A stretch of DNA of 64,000 nt from Macrococcoides bohemicum (GTDB lineage Bacteria > Bacillota > Bacilli > Staphylococcales > Staphylococcaceae), in assembly GCF_042658685.1 (NCBI RefSeq), contig NZ_JBHSQY010000030.1, one strand, 5' to 3'. Positions 1 to 6,760 of the stretch are shown here, one piece after another. Both the position numbers and the translations under genes were made by a program. A model generated the notes under the pieces. That model saw only the letters and a program-made list of their open reading frames with translations. It was not told the DNA's origin and searched no databases. Position 1 is the stretch's first letter, and each line of letters starts with the position of its first letter.

Positions 1-314
1 AACAACATTTCCTTTAATATATCAATCGCTTTTTGTTCAAAACGTTTTAACGTTTTAATAGAATAGCAAGTATATGTTTTCGTAGTATAGGCATTAACCT
101 CACCACCAATTGCATCAATCGATTCAGCTAACAATTTAAAAGGATAACGTTCTGTACCTTTAAATAGCATATGTTCTATGAAATGCGCGATACCATTTGG
201 ATAATTCGTCTCATCAGCTGTACCCACCTTAATATACATAGCAATATGGACAATTTGCATCGAAGTATTATGATGTACTACTTTCAATTGATTTTCTAAT
301 ATTTTTTGTTCCAA
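1..314 (-). CDS. mlpA: M16-family zinc peptidase, MlpA/YmxG-like (N-terminal part, runs off the window)
   Basis: The first ~104 residues of a processing-peptidase-like zinc protease are present; the rest lies beyond position 1. The inverted zinc motif HxxEH is visible as HFIEHMLFKGT near residues 44-54, followed by the family's GGEVNAYTTKTYT segment. I chose a TTG start at 314-312 because GAGGG at 321-325 sits six bases upstream and the protein then starts LEQKILENQLKVVHH, as family members do. It lies just downstream of pnp and its terminator, as in Bacillus, where mlpA follows pnp-ylxY. M16 peptidases degrade small peptides; the physiological substrate is unknown. Assignment to the M16 family is firm; the specific symbol is by synteny. 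Confidence 0.8.
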   Translation of the reverse strand, partial: MEQKILENQLKVVHHNTSMQIVHIAMYIKVGTADETNYPNGIAHFIEHMLFKGTERYPFKLLAESIDAIGGEVNAYTTKTYTCYSIKTLKRFEQKAIDILKEML

Positions 315-338
315 ATATAACCCTCAATTTCTAAAAAT

Positions 339-369
339 ATGAGACTAACGCAAAAGCGGTAGTCTCATA
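339..369 (-). terminator. Intrinsic terminator after pnp
   Basis: A nine-pair stem (ATGAGACTA/TAGTCTCAT, arms 339-347 and 360-368) follows the pnp stop on the minus strand and is followed by ATTTTT. It separates pnp from the M16 peptidase gene; the weak T-run suggests partial readthrough. Confidence 0.6.
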
Positions 370-374
370 ATTGC

Positions 375-2483
375 TTATTTTTCTTCTTTTTTAGTTTCTT
401 CTTCAAGTAAAACTTTACGAGATGCGTTCACACGACCTTGTTTATCTATTTCAGTGACTTTTACTAAGAACTGATCTCCCATCTTAATCACATCTTCAAC
501 TTTATTGACACGTTCTTTTGCAAGTTGTGAAATATGAACAAGTGCATCTTTACCTGGGAAGATTTCAACGAAAGCACCGAACTTCTCAATACGTTTCACT
601 GTCGACATATAAATTTCACCAACTTTAGCTTCACGCACGATATTTTCAATTAATTCCTGTGCTTTAGCGATCATTTCCTCATCACTTGAGCCGATAAATA
701 CAGTGCCGTCTTGTTCGATATCTAATTTAACACCAGTTGCATCAATGATTTCATTGATTTTCTTACCACCTGGTCCAATAACATCTCTGATTTTATCTGG
801 ATTGATATGAATGATTTTAATTTTCGGCGCATATGGGCTCAGTGAAGCGCTTGGTTCACTGATTGTAGATAACATGTGTTCCATAATATGCAGACGACCG
901 ATACGTGCTTGTTCTAAAGCTTCACGTAAAATGTCTTCTGATAACCCATCAATTTTAATATCCATCTGGATTGCAGTAATACCTTTAGATGTACCTGCCA
1001 CCTTAAAGTCCATATCTCCTAATGCATCTTCCATACCTTGAATATCAGATAAAATGGTATAATGTTCATCTTTTTTTACTAGTCCCATAGCAATACCAGC
1101 TACTGGTGCTTTAATAGGAACACCAGCATCCATTAACGCTAAAGTAGATCCACAGATTGAGGCTTGAGAACTTGAACCGTTTGATTCTAATACTTCTGAA
1201 ACAACACGGATTGTGTATGGGAATTCCTTCTCATCAGGAATTACCTGTAATAAAGCACGTTCACCTAAAGCACCATGACCTATTTCACGACGTCCAGGTG
1301 CACGCACTGGACCTGTTTCACCAACTGAGAAGTTCGGGAAATTATAATGATGCATATAGCGTTTTTCTTCCTCTACACCAAGACCATCAATAATTTGATG
1401 TTCACCCAATGCACCTAAAGTTGCAATAGAGAACGCTTGTGTTTGACCACGTGTAAATAAACCAGAACCGTGTGCTCGAGGTAACAGACCTACTTCAGAA
1501 GATAATGGTCTGATTTCATCAGGACGACGACCATCTGGACGTACTTTATCTTCTGTAATTTGGCGACGCACTTCAGCTTTAACTAAAGCATCAAATGTTT
1601 TATTAACGATCGCGATAGCTTCTTCCCCTTGTTCCTGGAAGTTTTCAACAATTTGTACTTTAATCGCAGTAATACGTTCTTCACGTTCTTGCTTTTCCTG
1701 TGTTTGAATTGCTGCAGCTAAATTTAATGCTTCAGCTTGCTTTGTTACAGCTTCTTCAACTTCAGTATTAGTTTCAACAGGAACAAATTCTTTTTTCACT
1801 GGATTCAGTTCAGCGATAATTTCTTTTTGGAAAGTCACTAACTTTTTAATTTCATCATGTCCAAACATAATAGCTTCTAACATTTTTTCTTCGGTTACTT
1901 CCTTAGCACCTGCTTCTACCATGTTCACCGCATCAAAATGTCCAGCAACTTGTAAGTCCAAAATTGATTGTTCGCGCGCTTCTACATTCGGATTAATAAT
2001 AAATTTATTATCAATTAAACCAACGTTTACGCCAGCAATCGGTCCTTCAAAAGGAATATCAGAAACTGAAAGTGCCATAGAAGACCCAATCATTGCTGCC
2101 ATTTCTGGTGAGTTGTTCGGATCAACACTCATTACAATTGAAATAACCTGAACATCGTTTCTGTAACCTTTCGGGAATAAAGGACGAATCGGTCTATCAA
2201 TTAGACGAGATGTTAAAGTTGCATCTTCACCAGGACGACCTTCTCGCTTATTAAAGCCTCCTGGAATCTTTCCTGCAGCGTATAATTTTTCTTCATAATT
2301 TACCATTAATGGGAAGAAATCCACATCTCTCGGTTCTTTACTTGCAGTTGCAGTTGATAATACGACTGTATCACCATAGCGCACAAGTACTGCACCATTC
2401 GCTTGTTTTGCAAGTTGACCTGTTTCGATTGTTAATGGACGGCCAGCCCATTCCGTTGTAAATACTTTTTTCTCTTGAGACAT
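375..2483 (-). CDS. pnp: Polynucleotide phosphorylase (PNPase)
   Basis: The 702-residue protein is a 3'-5' phosphorolytic exoribonuclease, full length for the family, acting in the RNA degradosome-like complex of Firmicutes. It has two RNase PH domains (about residues 10-145 and 315-470), a KH domain with the GPGG loop near residue 570, and a C-terminal S1 domain ending in a charged KKEEK tail. The FNKREGRPGEDATLTSRLIDRP segment typical of PNPase is intact. The gene follows rpsO, the conserved order, with its own promoter in the gap. Nothing appears truncated. PNPase also trims mRNA 3' ends left by endonucleases and can add tails in reverse. Confidence 0.98.
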   Translation of the reverse strand: MSQEKKVFTTEWAGRPLTIETGQLAKQANGAVLVRYGDTVVLSTATASKEPRDVDFFPLMVNYEEKLYAAGKIPGGFNKREGRPGEDATLTSRLIDRPIRPLFPKGYRNDVQVISIVMSVDPNNSPEMAAMIGSSMALSVSDIPFEGPIAGVNVGLIDNKFIINPNVEAREQSILDLQVAGHFDAVNMVEAGAKEVTEEKMLEAIMFGHDEIKKLVTFQKEIIAELNPVKKEFVPVETNTEVEEAVTKQAEALNLAAAIQTQEKQEREERITAIKVQIVENFQEQGEEAIAIVNKTFDALVKAEVRRQITEDKVRPDGRRPDEIRPLSSEVGLLPRAHGSGLFTRGQTQAFSIATLGALGEHQIIDGLGVEEEKRYMHHYNFPNFSVGETGPVRAPGRREIGHGALGERALLQVIPDEKEFPYTIRVVSEVLESNGSSSQASICGSTLALMDAGVPIKAPVAGIAMGLVKKDEHYTILSDIQGMEDALGDMDFKVAGTSKGITAIQMDIKIDGLSEDILREALEQARIGRLHIMEHMLSTISEPSASLSPYAPKIKIIHINPDKIRDVIGPGGKKINEIIDATGVKLDIEQDGTVFIGSSDEEMIAKAQELIENIVREAKVGEIYMSTVKRIEKFGAFVEIFPGKDALVHISQLAKERVNKVEDVIKMGDQFLVKVTEIDKQGRVNASRKVLLEEETKKEEK

Positions 2484-2521
2484 TCATATCTTCCTCTCTT
2501 AGCTCTTAGCATATATCTTTA

Positions 2522-2551
2522 ATCATACCACGACAGTGGTTATATTGTCAC
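2522..2551 (-). promoter_or_regulatory. Sigma-A-type promoter of pnp
   Basis: GTGACA (2551-2546) and TATGAT (2527-2522) are separated by 18 bases, with TG one base before the -10 (extended -10). It lies just after the rpsO terminator, so pnp can be transcribed independently of rpsO. The spacer overlaps a small palindrome ACCAC/GTGGT (2527-2540). Confidence 0.55.
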
Positions 2552-2560
2552 AAATTGCAT

Positions 2561-2590
2561 AAAAAAAAGAACACAAATTCATTTGTGCTC
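2561..2590 (-). terminator. Intrinsic terminator after rpsO
   Basis: A ten-pair stem with a two-base loop (arms 2569-2578 and 2581-2590, one G-U pair) is followed on the minus strand by eight T residues. Confidence 0.85.
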
Positions 2591-2603
2591 TTTGTGTTAA
2601 AAA

Positions 2604-2873
2604 TTAACGACGTAAACCTAATGATTTAATTAATTCACGGTAACGTTGAACATCGTTTTCACGTAAATAAGTTAATAAGTTTTTACGACGACCTACCATT
2701 TTTAATAATCCACGACGAGAATGGTGATCTTTTTTGTGCGTACGTAAATGCTCGTTTAAAGCATTGATTTCAGCAGTTAAAACTGCGATTTGCACTTCTG
2801 GAGATCCAGTATCAGTTTCGTGTACACGGTATTGTGCGATGATTTCATTTTTACGTTCTTGAGTAATAGCCAT
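2604..2873 (-). CDS. rpsO: 30S ribosomal protein S15
   Basis: The 89-residue protein matches the family length and sequence (MAITQERKNEII start; ending YRELIKSLGLRR, with the conserved HKKDHHSRRGLL stretch that contacts 16S rRNA). S15 is a primary binder of the 16S central domain and nucleates assembly of the platform. A GGAGG site lies upstream of ATG. The gene has its own promoter and a leader that could carry S15 autoregulation, and ends at a strong terminator before pnp. Confidence 0.98.
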   Translation of the reverse strand: MAITQERKNEIIAQYRVHETDTGSPEVQIAVLTAEINALNEHLRTHKKDHHSRRGLLKMVGRRKNLLTYLRENDVQRYRELIKSLGLRR

Positions 2874-2957
2874 TATTAGTAGCCTCCTATAATTTAATTT
2901 ACACCATAACCCGAGTATCAGTCGGAGCGTCTCAATACCAAGGAAAGGTACTTGATA
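2874..2957 (-). ncRNA. rpsO 5' leader with potential S15-binding structure
   Basis: The roughly 75-nt leader can form a short hairpin (GUACC/GGUAU type, around 2935-2951) next to a GUAU/AUAC stem that encloses a CGCUCCG segment. Bacillus and Geobacillus rpsO leaders fold into S15-recognised junctions that mimic 16S rRNA. I infer the same role here; the fold was drawn by eye and not computed. Confidence 0.35.
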
Positions 2958-2985
2958 ATTATATCATGTTTCCAAAAAGTTTCAA
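2958..2985 (-). promoter_or_regulatory. Promoter of rpsO
   Basis: TTGAAA (2985-2980) and TATAAT (2963-2958) are spaced 16 bases apart, with TG one base upstream of the -10. It abuts the stop codon of ribF, so the strong ribosomal-protein promoter sits directly at the end of the ribF operon. Confidence 0.8.
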
Positions 2986-2986
2986 G

Positions 2987-3931
2987 TTATAAATTTGCTA
3001 ATATTTCAATTGCGGTTTGTTTGTCCTGATTGATTTGGTTGATTAATGCATCAATACCGTCGAACTTTTGCTCAGGACGAATAAAGTCATGCCACTCTAC
3101 TTCAACGCGTTCACCGTAAATAGATTCATTAAAATCAAAGATGTTCACTTCAATCGAAACTTGGGATTTTTCAGGATCGTGAAATGTCGGTTTAACACCA
3201 ATATTACAAACACCCTGATATGTTATTCCTGTTGATTCACGTTTTAAAGTAACTGCGTATACCCCTAGTCTTGGAAGTACAAATTCTTCATTTGGCATAA
3301 CGTTTGCAGTTGGGAACCCAATTGTGCGTCCACGTTTCTCTCCCTGAACGACCAGGCCAGTAATTTTATATACTCGACCAAGTTGTGCATTGGCATGTTT
3401 GATGTCCCCTTTTTGTAAATCTTCACGAATTTGTGTAGTTGAAATTTTTTCGTTGTCAATTGCAAGTTTCGGTACAGCAGTCACATCAAAGCCGTCTTTG
3501 TCTGCATCAAGTTTAAGCATATTACCTTTACCGAATTTTCCATAAGTAAAGTCAAAGCCTGCAATAACATGTTTCACTTTATTACGTGTAAAATAATCCT
3601 GAATAAAGGTACGTTCTTCCATTTTTGCAAATGACGAAGTAAACGGTACGATAAATAAATAATCGATACCCATTTTCTCTAAAATATTTTTCTTTTCCTG
3701 TAATGGCGTTAAATAATCAGTACGCTTTTTTTCTGGATTCAGTACCACGGATGGATGTGGATCAAATGTCATGACTGCTTTTTTTAAGCCTTTTTGTTCT
3801 GCAATTTTTATCATTTCATTGATTACTGATTGATGCCCTAAATGTAAGCCATCAAAAAAACCGATAGCTAAAGCTAATTCCGGATGATTATAATGCGATG
3901 CTATTGGGTGGTTCATTTCTATTGTTATCAT
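2987..3931 (-). CDS. ribF: Bifunctional riboflavin kinase / FMN adenylyltransferase
   Basis: The enzyme makes FMN from riboflavin and then FAD from FMN. The N-terminal nucleotidyltransferase domain shows GFFDGLHLGHQ (the HxGH-type motif) and TFDPHPSVVL; the C-terminal kinase domain has GRTIGFPTANV. I start at ATG 3931, giving 314 residues beginning MITIEMNHPI, because AGAGG lies six bases upstream and this matches staphylococcal RibF. A longer reading to 4000 adds residues unlike the family and would overlap truB. The order rbfA-truB-ribF-rpsO is the standard Firmicute order. Confidence 0.95.
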   Translation of the reverse strand: MITIEMNHPIASHYNHPELALAIGFFDGLHLGHQSVINEMIKIAEQKGLKKAVMTFDPHPSVVLNPEKKRTDYLTPLQEKKNILEKMGIDYLFIVPFTSSFAKMEERTFIQDYFTRNKVKHVIAGFDFTYGKFGKGNMLKLDADKDGFDVTAVPKLAIDNEKISTTQIREDLQKGDIKHANAQLGRVYKITGLVVQGEKRGRTIGFPTANVMPNEEFVLPRLGVYAVTLKRESTGITYQGVCNIGVKPTFHDPEKSQVSIEVNIFDFNESIYGERVEVEWHDFIRPEQKFDGIDALINQINQDKQTAIEILANL

Positions 3932-3996
3932 CATATACCTCTGAATTTGTTTTTCTTTAGTGTAGCATTTTTTGTATTCGTTCGTGCGTGTATTGC

Positions 3997-4896
3997 TCAA
4001 TCTGTAAAAACTTTACGTGCTTTTATTACATTTGAATATTCCGGATGTGGCATATAGATTGCTAGCGCCTTTTCATTATGTGTCATTACAGTTTCTTCAG
4101 TAAGCGGCGGTGTGGTATCTTTTAATTTTTGTCCCCACATAATACGTTGTGCAGTTTGTGCGTCTACTTCATGATGCGGAAGATGCATTAGCCCCTTTTC
4201 CAATGGATGTAGAAGTGACTTGATAGATTCAAGTGGCATCTCTTGTAGTGCTTCTAAAGTATAACTTTGTTCAAGCGTAAATCCACCACTTTCAGTACGC
4301 GTAAGTTTAGACATATGACCTACTGTTTGTAGTGCTTCCGCAATTTGTGTTGCAAGTGTTCTAATATAAGTACCTTTTCCACATTTCACGATAATTTCAA
4401 ATGTAACTTGATCATCATGGTACGTTAGTTCTGTCGTACGCGTGATGTTGCTGATTTTTACTTTTCTTGAAGGTCTCTCAATCACTTTACCTTCACGGGC
4501 ATATTCATACAGCTTACGACCATTGACTTTTACAGCACTATACATCGGTGGTGTCTGTTCAATTTCACCAGTGAGTTGCCAAAGTACAGCGTCGATCTGG
4601 GTTGTAGAAAATTGATTTTCTTCTATTATATTAGTGGCGATAACCTCACCTGTCTGGTCTTCAGTCGACGTCTGTGTACCGAGTGTGATTTCAGCGATGT
4701 AAGTTTTACCTGAATCCATCATATAATCACTGACTCGTGTCGCACGCCCAATACAAATCGGTAACACCCCATTTACTTCAGGATCCAGTGTACCTGTATG
4801 TCCAACTTTTTTTGTCTTTAAAATTTTACGTAGTTTGAACACCACATCGTGACTTGTCATACCACGCGGTTTATTAATTGCTATAATACCATCCAT
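3997..4896 (-). CDS. truB: tRNA pseudouridine(55) synthase
   Basis: The 299-residue enzyme forms pseudouridine at position 55 of the tRNA T-loop. It opens MDGIIAINKPRGMTSHDVV and carries the motif HTGTLDPEVNGVL with the catalytic Asp near residue 39, followed by GRATRVSDYM. A C-terminal PUA-like extension is present. The ribosome binding site AAGGGTG (4904-4910) lies inside the 3' arm of the hairpin between rbfA and truB, so translation could depend on that structure opening. The downstream gene is ribF. Confidence 0.97.
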   Translation of the reverse strand: MDGIIAINKPRGMTSHDVVFKLRKILKTKKVGHTGTLDPEVNGVLPICIGRATRVSDYMMDSGKTYIAEITLGTQTSTEDQTGEVIATNIIEENQFSTTQIDAVLWQLTGEIEQTPPMYSAVKVNGRKLYEYAREGKVIERPSRKVKISNITRTTELTYHDDQVTFEIIVKCGKGTYIRTLATQIAEALQTVGHMSKLTRTESGGFTLEQSYTLEALQEMPLESIKSLLHPLEKGLMHLPHHEVDAQTAQRIMWGQKLKDTTPPLTEETVMTHNEKALAIYMPHPEYSNVIKARKVFTD

Positions 4897-4949
4897 AAAA
4901 AAACACCCTTTCAGTAAACTCTAGAATAGTTTACATGAAAAAGTGTGTT
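4897..4949 (-). terminator. Terminator-like hairpin between rbfA and truB that contains the truB SD
   Basis: A long imperfect stem (arms 4902-4919 and 4929-4949) is followed on the minus strand by seven T residues that run directly into the truB ATG. The 3' arm includes AAGGGTG, the only plausible SD for truB. It may act as an attenuator or by sequestering the SD. Confidence 0.6.
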
Positions 4950-4953
4950 TGGT

Positions 4954-5298
4954 CTAATGTCCTTTATTTAAATCAGCTAACATACGCTCGATTTTGTTAC
5001 CGTAATCGATTGACTCGTCGTACTGGAATTTTAGTTCAGGTACGATACGTAAGTCCATACGATGTGCAATCTCTGATTTAATGAAACCTTTAGATTTTTC
5101 TAAAGCTTCCAGAGATTTTTTGCGCTCACGCTCTTCACCAAGAACTGTTACATACACAGTAGCAATTGATAAATCGCCAGTAACCTCTACTTCAGTAACT
5201 GTAACGAATCCAACATTAGGATTTTTGATTTTCTGGTTGATGATCTCACTGATTTCTTTCTTCATTTGTTGACCAACACGTTCACTTCTTAAACTCAT
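4954..5298 (-). CDS. rbfA: 30S ribosome-binding factor A
   Basis: The 114-residue KH-type protein helps late 16S maturation in the 30S subunit and cold adaptation. It begins MSLRSERVGQQMKKEISEI and contains the LSIATVYVTVLG strand and AHRMDLRIVPEL segment of the family, at the usual length. Normally it directly follows infB; here about 1.5 kb with repeats and a NERD gene intervenes, and rbfA has its own consensus promoter (5336-5364). It is followed by truB. Confidence 0.96.
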   Translation of the reverse strand: MSLRSERVGQQMKKEISEIINQKIKNPNVGFVTVTEVEVTGDLSIATVYVTVLGEERERKKSLEALEKSKGFIKSEIAHRMDLRIVPELKFQYDESIDYGNKIERMLADLNKGH

Positions 5299-5335
5299 AT
5301 ATTTTCACCTCATTTGTATCTATTGAATAGTGTCA

Positions 5336-5364
5336 ATTATACGTGGGTAGCCAGTTGATGTCAA
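5336..5364 (-). promoter_or_regulatory. Fully consensus promoter of rbfA-truB-ribF
   Basis: TTGACA (5364-5359) and TATAAT (5341-5336) with a 17-base spacer match the sigma-A consensus exactly. A perfect promoter in front of rbfA fits the loss of read-through from infB, which has its own terminator upstream of the inserted NERD gene. Confidence 0.85.
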
Positions 5365-5400
5365 TTGAAGGGGTGGTTACAAGGAAAGTGGGCACTGAGG

Positions 5401-5617
5401 TGCTAGCGATATTTCCGGTTTGTCGCTAGCATCTATACAATTCCAACATTATTTTGACAGTTGCTAGCGATATTTCCGGTTTGTCGCTAGCATCTATACA
5501 ATTCCAACATTATATTACAGGTTGCTAGCGATATTTCCGGTTTGTCGCTAGCATCTATACAATTCCAACATTATATTACAGGTTGCTAGCGATATTTCTG
5601 GTTTGTCGCTAGCATCT
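5401..5617. repeat. Four tandem 61-bp repeats, each with a perfect 9-bp hairpin
   Basis: Copies begin at 5401, 5462, 5523 and 5584, an exact period of 61 bp; the last copy is cut short after the hairpin. Each has the arms TGCTAGCGA and TCGCTAGCA around a 13-base loop, followed by a conserved AT-rich linker. Copies 2 and 3 are almost identical. Copy 1 differs at the linker end (ATTTTGACAG against TATATTACAG) and copy 4 has one loop change (CCGG to CTGG). The array starts seven bases after the NERD gene stop and ends about 35 bases before the rbfA -35. No T-run follows the hairpins, so they are not ordinary terminators. Confidence 0.95.
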
Positions 5618-5623
5618 GACTTA

Positions 5624-6520
5624 TTATTTAATAGTTTTATATTTCCTGTTCTTATTTGTACCTATTTTAATAAAATTTTCTCCTAATAATTTTCGAATGC
5701 CTGATGGATTACAGTCAACCCACTCACCTACTTCACTCACACTGACACTGTCCCTTTTCAGCATTTCGATTTTTCTAAATGATTCTAGTATAGCTTCAGA
5801 TTTAGCCATTACATGCCCGCATCTGCATTTTACTTTTTTCTTCACAGTGCGATTCACTTCCAGAAATCTATGACATTCTGGGCACTTTAACCCACGAGTC
5901 ATTTTGTCATAAGGATAAAAATATTTCTGTTCATTTTTCGATTGCTCAATATGATGTTTAACAATCAATTCACCAATCGCAATGTCCTCATCGGTAATAT
6001 TGAAACTACACATATATTTAGCTAGATTTTCAATATCAGACATATTATTGAATTTAATATCTTTCACATCATTGATCACTTTGAAAGTATCGTTAACAAA
6101 TACGACTTCATTAATAATTTTATAATGAATGTTTTGTTCATAACAAAACGCTTCAAATTTATCTCGTTCATTACTTGCCTGAGAAAATACATCTCGACAA
6201 ACATAACCACTTTCACTTTTCAAGTTGCCATCTTTATATGTATAGTTTCCGTAAAAATTTTTTATTTCTAATATAAAAATAATACCATTAACTATGACAA
6301 AGAAATCAAATTGTATCTCTCCGTAAATATCCAGTCGAATATCCCAAATACAAACACCTTGCTTAAATTGATTCAGAAAATTATAAACCTTCTTTTCACC
6401 TTCAAAACCCAATTTTAAATTGAAATATTTTCGTCTATCAGATTCAGGCATATGTATACGTCCATGAACTTCTTCTAAATATTCAAGCTGTGGTTGTTTG
6501 ACGGCAGTTTTTATAAACAA
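5624..6520 (-). CDS. NERD-domain (nuclease-related) protein with zinc ribbon and C-terminal helical domain
   Basis: The 298-residue protein has an N-terminal NERD domain: GFEGEKKVYNFL (residues 38-49), then a PD-(D/E)xK-like core with Asp72 (QFDFF) and Glu85-Ile-Lys87 (LEIKNFYG). A CPEC...CRCG zinc ribbon follows (Cys213, 216, 232, 234), then an HTH-like segment around 258-290. The start is TTG at 6520-6518 with a strong SD (GAGGTG five bases away); no ATG fits. NERD proteins are predicted nucleases, frequent in staphylococci and often on plasmids or in defence neighbourhoods; the function is not established. It interrupts the conserved infB-rbfA junction and is followed by the hairpin array. 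I found no convincing promoter. Confidence 0.85.
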   Translation of the reverse strand: MFIKTAVKQPQLEYLEEVHGRIHMPESDRRKYFNLKLGFEGEKKVYNFLNQFKQGVCIWDIRLDIYGEIQFDFFVIVNGIIFILEIKNFYGNYTYKDGNLKSESGYVCRDVFSQASNERDKFEAFCYEQNIHYKIINEVVFVNDTFKVINDVKDIKFNNMSDIENLAKYMCSFNITDEDIAIGELIVKHHIEQSKNEQKYFYPYDKMTRGLKCPECHRFLEVNRTVKKKVKCRCGHVMAKSEAILESFRKIEMLKRDSVSVSEVGEWVDCNPSGIRKLLGENFIKIGTNKNRKYKTIK

Positions 6521-6719
6521 GTTATCACCTCAAAATGAATATAAAACATAATTACTGAGCATGCAAACAGCCTAAAATGTATACTTTATCGTACTTTTAT
6601 ACAAGAATATTCAAAATTACTACAATAATTAATATTCTACAAAATTTTTTAACAGAAAATGATTTTCTGCAGCATATTATTCATAAAATGTGCATAAAAA
6701 TAATTAAATTTTCTCAAAC
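6521..6719. other. AT-rich spacer upstream of the NERD gene with a 17-bp palindrome
   Basis: The spacer holds no credible gene. A perfect palindrome with 8-bp arms (CAGAAAAT-G-ATTTTCTG) lies at 6653-6669, just after the infB terminator and 133 bp before the NERD start. It may be an operator, but no regulator is evident. Confidence 0.5.
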
Positions 6720-6750
6720 AAAAAAAGCACTCACAATTATTTGTGAGTGC
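6720..6750 (-). terminator. Intrinsic terminator after infB
   Basis: A perfect ten-pair stem (GCACTCACAA/TTGTGAGTGC, arms 6727-6736 and 6741-6750) followed by T6-7 on the minus strand. It ends the rimP-nusA-infB operon ahead of the NERD gene. Confidence 0.92.
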
Positions 6751-6760
6751 CAAAAAGTAA

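Noticed and set aside
5401..5617. CRISPR array
   Set aside because: The sequences between hairpins are nearly identical copies rather than unique spacers, the period is an exact tandem repeat, and no cas genes are present.
5401..6520. Type III toxin-antitoxin system (repeat RNA plus toxin)
   Set aside because: In those systems the repeat RNA precedes the toxin gene and is followed by a terminator; here the repeats follow the gene and the encoded protein is a NERD protein, not a ToxN-like endoribonuclease.
6653..6669. CodY box
   Set aside because: The CodY motif is AATTTTCWGAAAATT; here the arms are in the opposite arrangement (AGAAAAT...ATTTTCT).
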